This document shows, piece by piece, positions 60,400 through 64,000 of a stretch of 64,000 bases of DNA (the stretch's first letter is position 1; each line of letters begins with the position of its first letter). The stretch is from CAG-632 sp963626805 (GTDB lineage: Bacteria > Bacillota > Clostridia > Lachnospirales > Lachnospiraceae). The position numbers were made by a program, and so were the translations under genes. The stretch spans positions 1 to 64,000 of the forward strand of contig CAVFXS010000066.1 in the NCBI GenBank assembly GCA_963626805.1, in the 5' to 3' direction. A model generated the notes under the pieces. That model was not told the DNA's origin. It worked only from the letters and a program-made list of their open reading frames with translations, and did no database searches.

Positions 60400-60729
60400 A
60401 TGAAAAAACAGGATATTATTCTGATCGCAAGTCTCCTGCTTATAGCGGCAGCTGTGGGGCTTGGGTTTTATTTGTTTACAAAGAACGGGGAAAAAGCAGT
60501 GGTAACACTGGATGGAACCGTAATTCTGGAACAACCGCTCCAGGAGGACTGCAGGATGCCGATCCGGAGTGAGAACGGAGAAAACGTATTTCAGATAGAG
60601 AACGGAAAGGTGCGGATCGCTGAGGCAGACTGCCGGGATCAGATCTGTGTGAACCATAAAGAGATTTCGAAAACAGGAGAAAGTATCGTATGCCTGCCAC
60701 ACGGTCTGGTGGTGGAGATTAAAAGATAA
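60400..60729 (+). CDS. NusG domain II-containing protein
   Basis: A 109-residue protein with one N-terminal membrane segment (about 5-26) and an extracytoplasmic NusG_II domain. C-terminal CRDQICVNHKEISKTGESIVCLPHGLVVEI is typical, with three Cys. Such proteins are regularly found near rnf and apbE genes in Clostridia; their role is unknown. ATG 60400 has GGAG nine bases upstream; an in-frame ATG at 60385 does not. Confidence 0.88.
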   Translation: MKKQDIILIASLLLIAAAVGLGFYLFTKNGEKAVVTLDGTVILEQPLQEDCRMPIRSENGENVFQIENGKVRIAEADCRDQICVNHKEISKTGESIVCLPHGLVVEIKR

Positions 60730-60741
60730 GGAGAGCATTCT

Positions 60742-61233
60742 ATGGCAAAAAAGGTATCCATATTAGGGGTAATGACTGCATTGGGGATCGTTCTTGGCTG
60801 GCTGGAATCCTGTGTTCCGATTACGCTGGGTATTCCGGGAGTGAAGCTTGGAATCGCCAATCTGGTAGCACTTCTGGTATTGTACCGGTTTTCTTTAAAG
60901 GAGGCTGCTGCAGTCAGTGTGCTGCGTGTGCTGATTTCCAGTATCCTGTTCGGAAATCTGGCAATCGGTATTTACAGTCTGGCGGGAGCAATGCTCAGTC
61001 TGGCTGTTATGGCGATTTTAAAAAAGAAAACCGGCCTTTCGGTTGCAGGCGTCAGTGCAGCCGGCGGAGTGGCTCATAATCTCGGACAGATCCTGACAGC
61101 CTGGATCATGATGGGGACAGTGGCCATTTTTTATTACCTGCCGGTGCTGATCGTATCAGGGGTGATCGCCGGTGTTTTGGTCGGACTTGCAGGAGCATGG
61201 TTACACCGACATTTACCAATGGAAATCAGTTGA
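60742..61233 (+). CDS. Gx transporter family membrane protein
   Basis: A 163-residue membrane protein with about five segments, of the Gx transporter family (often annotated as heptaprenyl diphosphate synthase component I). LESCVPITLGIPGVKLGIANLVALL near 25-48 is the family signature. Relatives resemble the membrane S-components of ECF vitamin transporters, so it may import a substrate for the flavin or quinone machinery. Found next to NusG_II genes as a rule. Function is inferred only. Confidence 0.85.
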   Translation: MAKKVSILGVMTALGIVLGWLESCVPITLGIPGVKLGIANLVALLVLYRFSLKEAAAVSVLRVLISSILFGNLAIGIYSLAGAMLSLAVMAILKKKTGLSVAGVSAAGGVAHNLGQILTAWIMMGTVAIFYYLPVLIVSGVIAGVLVGLAGAWLHRHLPMEIS

Positions 61234-61258
61234 ATAATGAGAAAAATTGTATTAAAAT
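61230..61258 (+). promoter_or_regulatory. Possible internal promoter before rnfC
   Basis: TTGAAT (61230-61235), 17-base spacer, TAAAAT (61253-61258), 32 bases before the rnfC start. It overlaps the end of the Gx transporter gene. Confidence 0.45.
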
Positions 61259-61290
61259 TGAGATAAATCTTAAGAAACGAGGTATTACGT

Positions 61291-62610
61291 ATGAGTTTGC
61301 TTACATTTAAGGGTGGCATCCATCCTTACGAGGGCAAAGAACTGACCATGGACAAACCAATCGAAACGTATCTGCCAAAGGGAGAGTTGGTTTATCCGTT
61401 AAGTCAGCATATCGGAGCACCCGCAAAGCCAGTTGTAAAGAAGGGAGACCGGGTTCTGGTCGGACAGAGGATCGCGGAAGCGGGTGGATTTGTTTCAGCA
61501 CATATTCATGCATCAGTTTCCGGAACCGTTAAAAATATCGAACCACGTCTGACAGCCGGCGGTACCAAGGTGGAGTCTATTATTATTGAAAATGACGGCA
61601 AATATGAAGGGATGGAAAGGCCTGCACCCGGTAACTGGCAGGAAATGGACAGGAAAGACCTGCTGGCGGTTATTCAGGATGCCGGGATTGTCGGCATGGG
61701 CGGAGCCGGATTTCCGACGCATGTGAAGCTGTCACCGAAGAATCCGGATTCCATCGATTATATTATTGTAAATGGTTCCGAGTGCGAGCCATATCTGACC
61801 TCTGACTATCGGAGAATGCTGGAAGAACCGGAGAAGGTGGTAACCGGACTGGAGATTGTTCTTCATATGTTCCCACAGGCATCCGGCATTATTGCAATTG
61901 AGGATAATAAGCCGGAAGCGATCCGGATCATGAAGGAGCAGACGGCAGATAATCCGAAGATTCAGGTCAATGTTATGAAAACAAAGTATCCGGAGGGAGC
62001 AGAGCGGCAACTGATCTATGCCAATACCGGGCGGTATATTAATTCCGGTATGCTGCCGGCAGATGCAGGCTGTATTGTACATAATGTTGATACAGTCACT
62101 GCGATTTATAAGGCAGTTATGGAGGGAGTTCCGTTGATCGACCGGATCATAACGATCAGTGGAGATGATATCGTGGATCCGAAGAACCTTAAAGTATTAT
62201 TGGGAACCAGCCTTCAGGAGCTGATCGAAGCTGCCGGTGGATATCTGGATGGGGAGCCGGAGAAGATCATATCCGGCGGCCCGATGATGGGAAAGGCTAT
62301 GTTTTCGACTGAGGTTCCTGCAGTGAAGGGGTCCTCTGCGGTGTTATGTATGAAGAAGGATGAAGTAGCCGCCTGTGAACCATCGAACTGTATTCGCTGT
62401 GGCCGGTGCGTGGCAGTCTGTCCGGGCAGAGTGAATCCGACGAGGCTTGCAAGTCTTGCAGAGCATGGAAGGCTGGATGCGTTTGTAGAGCAGGATGGAA
62501 TGGAATGCTGTGAATGCGGCTGCTGTTCCTATGTATGTCCGTCCAAACGGCATCTGACCCAGACGATTGCAGCAACCAGAAAAGCAATTCTGGCAGGCAG
62601 AAAGAAGTAG
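61291..62610 (+). CDS. rnfC: Rnf complex subunit C
   Basis: A 439-residue peripheral subunit of the ferredoxin:NAD oxidoreductase (Rnf), which pumps ions while passing electrons between ferredoxin and NAD. It has the N-terminal barrel-sandwich region (GDRVLVGQRIAE near 52), an NADH/FMN-binding part with MGGAGFPTHVKL near 133, an SLBB segment, and two 4Fe-4S clusters (CIRCGRCVAVCP and CCECGCCSYVCP, about 365-412). AACGAGG precedes the start. rnfD follows. Confidence 0.96.
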   Translation: MSLLTFKGGIHPYEGKELTMDKPIETYLPKGELVYPLSQHIGAPAKPVVKKGDRVLVGQRIAEAGGFVSAHIHASVSGTVKNIEPRLTAGGTKVESIIIENDGKYEGMERPAPGNWQEMDRKDLLAVIQDAGIVGMGGAGFPTHVKLSPKNPDSIDYIIVNGSECEPYLTSDYRRMLEEPEKVVTGLEIVLHMFPQASGIIAIEDNKPEAIRIMKEQTADNPKIQVNVMKTKYPEGAERQLIYANTGRYINSGMLPADAGCIVHNVDTVTAIYKAVMEGVPLIDRIITISGDDIVDPKNLKVLLGTSLQELIEAAGGYLDGEPEKIISGGPMMGKAMFSTEVPAVKGSSAVLCMKKDEVAACEPSNCIRCGRCVAVCPGRVNPTRLASLAEHGRLDAFVEQDGMECCECGCCSYVCPSKRHLTQTIAATRKAILAGRKK

Positions 62611-62620
62611 GAGGTATGCT

Positions 62621-63574
62621 ATGGATACAAAGAAAGGAATTTCATCTTCTCCGCATATTCGTCATGAGGACAGTACATCAGGGATTATGTTAGATGTGAT
62701 CATTGCATTACTTCCGACTACGATTATGGGAATTTATAATTTTAAGCTCCGCGCGGTTTTACTGATCGTGGTATGTGTGCTGACCTGCGTGCTGAGCGAG
62801 GGACTGTTTGAATATCTGATGAAACGTAAGGTGACGATCGGGGACTTCAGTGCAGTGGTTACCGGTCTGTTACTGGCATTAAATCTGCCGTCAACCCTGC
62901 CGTGGTGGATGGCAATGCTGGGCAGTGTATTTGCAATCATTGTTGTAAAGCAGCTGTTTGGCGGAATCGGACAGAATTTTGTGAATCCGGCACTTGCGGC
63001 AAGATGCTTTTTGCTTCTTTCCTTTGCAAAGCCGATGACGAATTTTGTATATGATGCAATGACAACGGCAACACCGTTAGCGGTTCTGAAGACCGGTGGT
63101 GAAGTGAATCTGCTTCGGATGTTTATGGGAAGCACGGTCGGAACCATTGGTGAGACTTCGGCAGTTGCGATTTTATTAGGTGGTGCATATCTGATCTTCC
63201 GGCGGGTGATCGATATCCGGATTCCGCTTACTTACATTGGCAGCTTTTCCGTCTGTATATTGATTTACGCACTGGCCAGTGGCAGAGGGTTTGATCTGAG
63301 ATTTCTGGCAGCCCATTTATGCGGCGGCGGTCTGATGCTCGGAGCATTCTTTATGGCAACCGATTATGTGACATCACCGATTACCGCAAAGGGACGAGTG
63401 GTATATGGTGTATTGCTCGGAATCCTTACCTTTGTTTTAAGAAGTCCGTGGAATACGACCACCGCAGCAGAGGGCGTGTCTTATTCTATCTTGTGCGGCA
63501 ACCTGCTAGTGCCGATCATTGAACGGTTTACGGCTGAAAAGTCCTTTGGAAAGGGGGCAGTGAAGCATGAATAA
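62621..63574 (+). CDS. rnfD: Rnf complex subunit D
   Basis: A 317-residue integral membrane subunit of Rnf with eight to ten membrane segments. YDAMTTATPLAVL near 145-157 contains the expected FMN attachment Thr of the S/T-G/T-A-T type, the target of ApbE. ATG 62621 follows AGGAGG, and an upstream in-frame extension to 62567 only reads through rnfC. Overlaps rnfG by eight bases. Confidence 0.95.
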   Translation: MDTKKGISSSPHIRHEDSTSGIMLDVIIALLPTTIMGIYNFKLRAVLLIVVCVLTCVLSEGLFEYLMKRKVTIGDFSAVVTGLLLALNLPSTLPWWMAMLGSVFAIIVVKQLFGGIGQNFVNPALAARCFLLLSFAKPMTNFVYDAMTTATPLAVLKTGGEVNLLRMFMGSTVGTIGETSAVAILLGGAYLIFRRVIDIRIPLTYIGSFSVCILIYALASGRGFDLRFLAAHLCGGGLMLGAFFMATDYVTSPITAKGRVVYGVLLGILTFVLRSPWNTTTAAEGVSYSILCGNLLVPIIERFTAEKSFGKGAVKHE

Positions 63575-64000
63575 ACAGATGATCAAGGATTCGCTGATTC
63601 TGTTTGCAATCACGCTGCTTGCCGGATTGCTTATGGGTGGTGTTTACGCAATTACCAAGAATCCGATTGCAAAGACACAGGAGGATAAGAAGAATGAGGC
63701 ATATCAGGCAGTATTTACGGATGCGGCAGAATTTATGGAAGTAGCAGATGCGGCAGATGCACAGCAGGTACTGGCGGATGCCGGATATACAAAGGACAGA
63801 ATCGATGAGGTGAAGGCGGCTACAGATGCAGACGGAAAGACTCTGGGATATGTAATGACGATTACCTCTTCGGAAGCATATGGCGGCGAGCTGCAGCTTG
63901 CAATGGGTATCCGGATGGATGGCACGGTCAATGGAATTTCCTTCCTGTCATTATCGGAAACAATCGGACTCGGAATGGATGCAAAGAAGCCGGAGTTCCA
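63567..64000 (+). CDS. rnfG: Rnf complex subunit G (cut by window end)
   Basis: The first 144 residues of RnfG. One N-terminal membrane segment (about 8-30) leads into an extracytoplasmic FMN_bind domain. ETIGLGMDAKKPEF at the cut end matches the family motif, so the FMN-carrying Thr should lie just beyond the window. Start ATG overlaps the rnfD stop by eight bases. The rnfE, rnfA and rnfB genes presumably follow. Confidence 0.92.
   Translation, partial: MNKQMIKDSLILFAITLLAGLLMGGVYAITKNPIAKTQEDKKNEAYQAVFTDAAEFMEVADAADAQQVLADAGYTKDRIDEVKAATDADGKTLGYVMTITSSEAYGGELQLAMGIRMDGTVNGISFLSLSETIGLGMDAKKPEF

Noticed and set aside
1..64000. Mobile elements, phage genes, toxin-antitoxin pairs, rRNA and tRNA genes
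   Set aside because: I looked for transposase, integrase and paired small genes and for conserved RNA gene sequences and found none; all larger frames are explained by chromosomal genes.

Overview
This window is a gene-dense stretch of a low-to-mid G+C Firmicutes chromosome, most likely an anaerobic, spore-forming member of the Lachnospiraceae (class Clostridia). The case rests on spore genes (gpr, spoIIP), Rnf complex genes, formate/one-carbon genes, AGGAGG-type ribosome binding sites and gene orders typical of Clostridia (rimP-nusA-ylxR-L7Ae-infB-rbfA-nrnA-truB-ribF, tepA-uppP-ftsK, scpA-scpB-dacF, holA-rpsT-gpr-spoIIP). The species cannot be read from sequence alone. I see no phage, insertion sequence, CRISPR array, rRNA or tRNA. 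No gap between genes exceeds about 260 bases.

Layout. 1-4.8 kb: pnp behind a structured leader, then a GH94 disaccharide phosphorylase. 4.8-9.9 kb: a DUF212 membrane protein, the ClpP-like protease tepA, uppP and ftsK/spoIIIE. 10-16.4 kb: folate one-carbon genes fhs and folD, rimO, pgsA, a FocA-type formate channel and a DAHP synthase. 16.5-20 kb: an AEC transporter and the nucleoside salvage pair deoB-pdp. 20-25 kb: two D-Ala-D-Ala carboxypeptidases around a metallophosphoesterase and scpAB. 25-26.6 kb: a zinc-ribbon membrane protein. 26.6-34.6 kb: the translation-factor operon rimP to ribF. 34.7-39.4 kb: arginine biosynthesis, with argG divergent from argC-argJ-argB and arginine-box-like palindromes between them. 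39.4-41.2 kb: an orphan solute-binding lipoprotein and a DMT transporter. 41.3-48.6 kb: comEA, a two-component system, a GerMN lipoprotein, comEC and holA. 48.7-52.8 kb: a PurF-like protein lacking the catalytic cysteine, rpsT (minus strand), gpr and spoIIP. 53-55.2 kb: two CobW/COG0523-type P-loop proteins, one His-rich and one fused to a YcgQ-like domain. 55.2-59 kb: a Nudix hydrolase, a Thr/Glu-rich membrane protein and asnB. 59.1-64 kb: the start of an rnf operon, comprising a DUF1294-ApbE fusion, a NusG domain II protein, a Gx transporter, rnfC, rnfD and a truncated rnfG.

How the genes work together. FocA, Fhs and FolD link formate to tetrahydrofolate carriers. The ApbE fusion probably attaches FMN to RnfD and RnfG encoded just downstream. 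TepA, UppP, FtsK, the carboxypeptidases and SpoIIP all act at the envelope or septum. No single gene cassette stands out as a new defence or mobile system. The best leads are the glutaminase-dead PurF paralog, the CobW pair with a degenerate guanine-specificity motif, the DUF1294-ApbE fusion, the folded pnp leader, and the two-component/GerMN genes placed between comEA and comEC.
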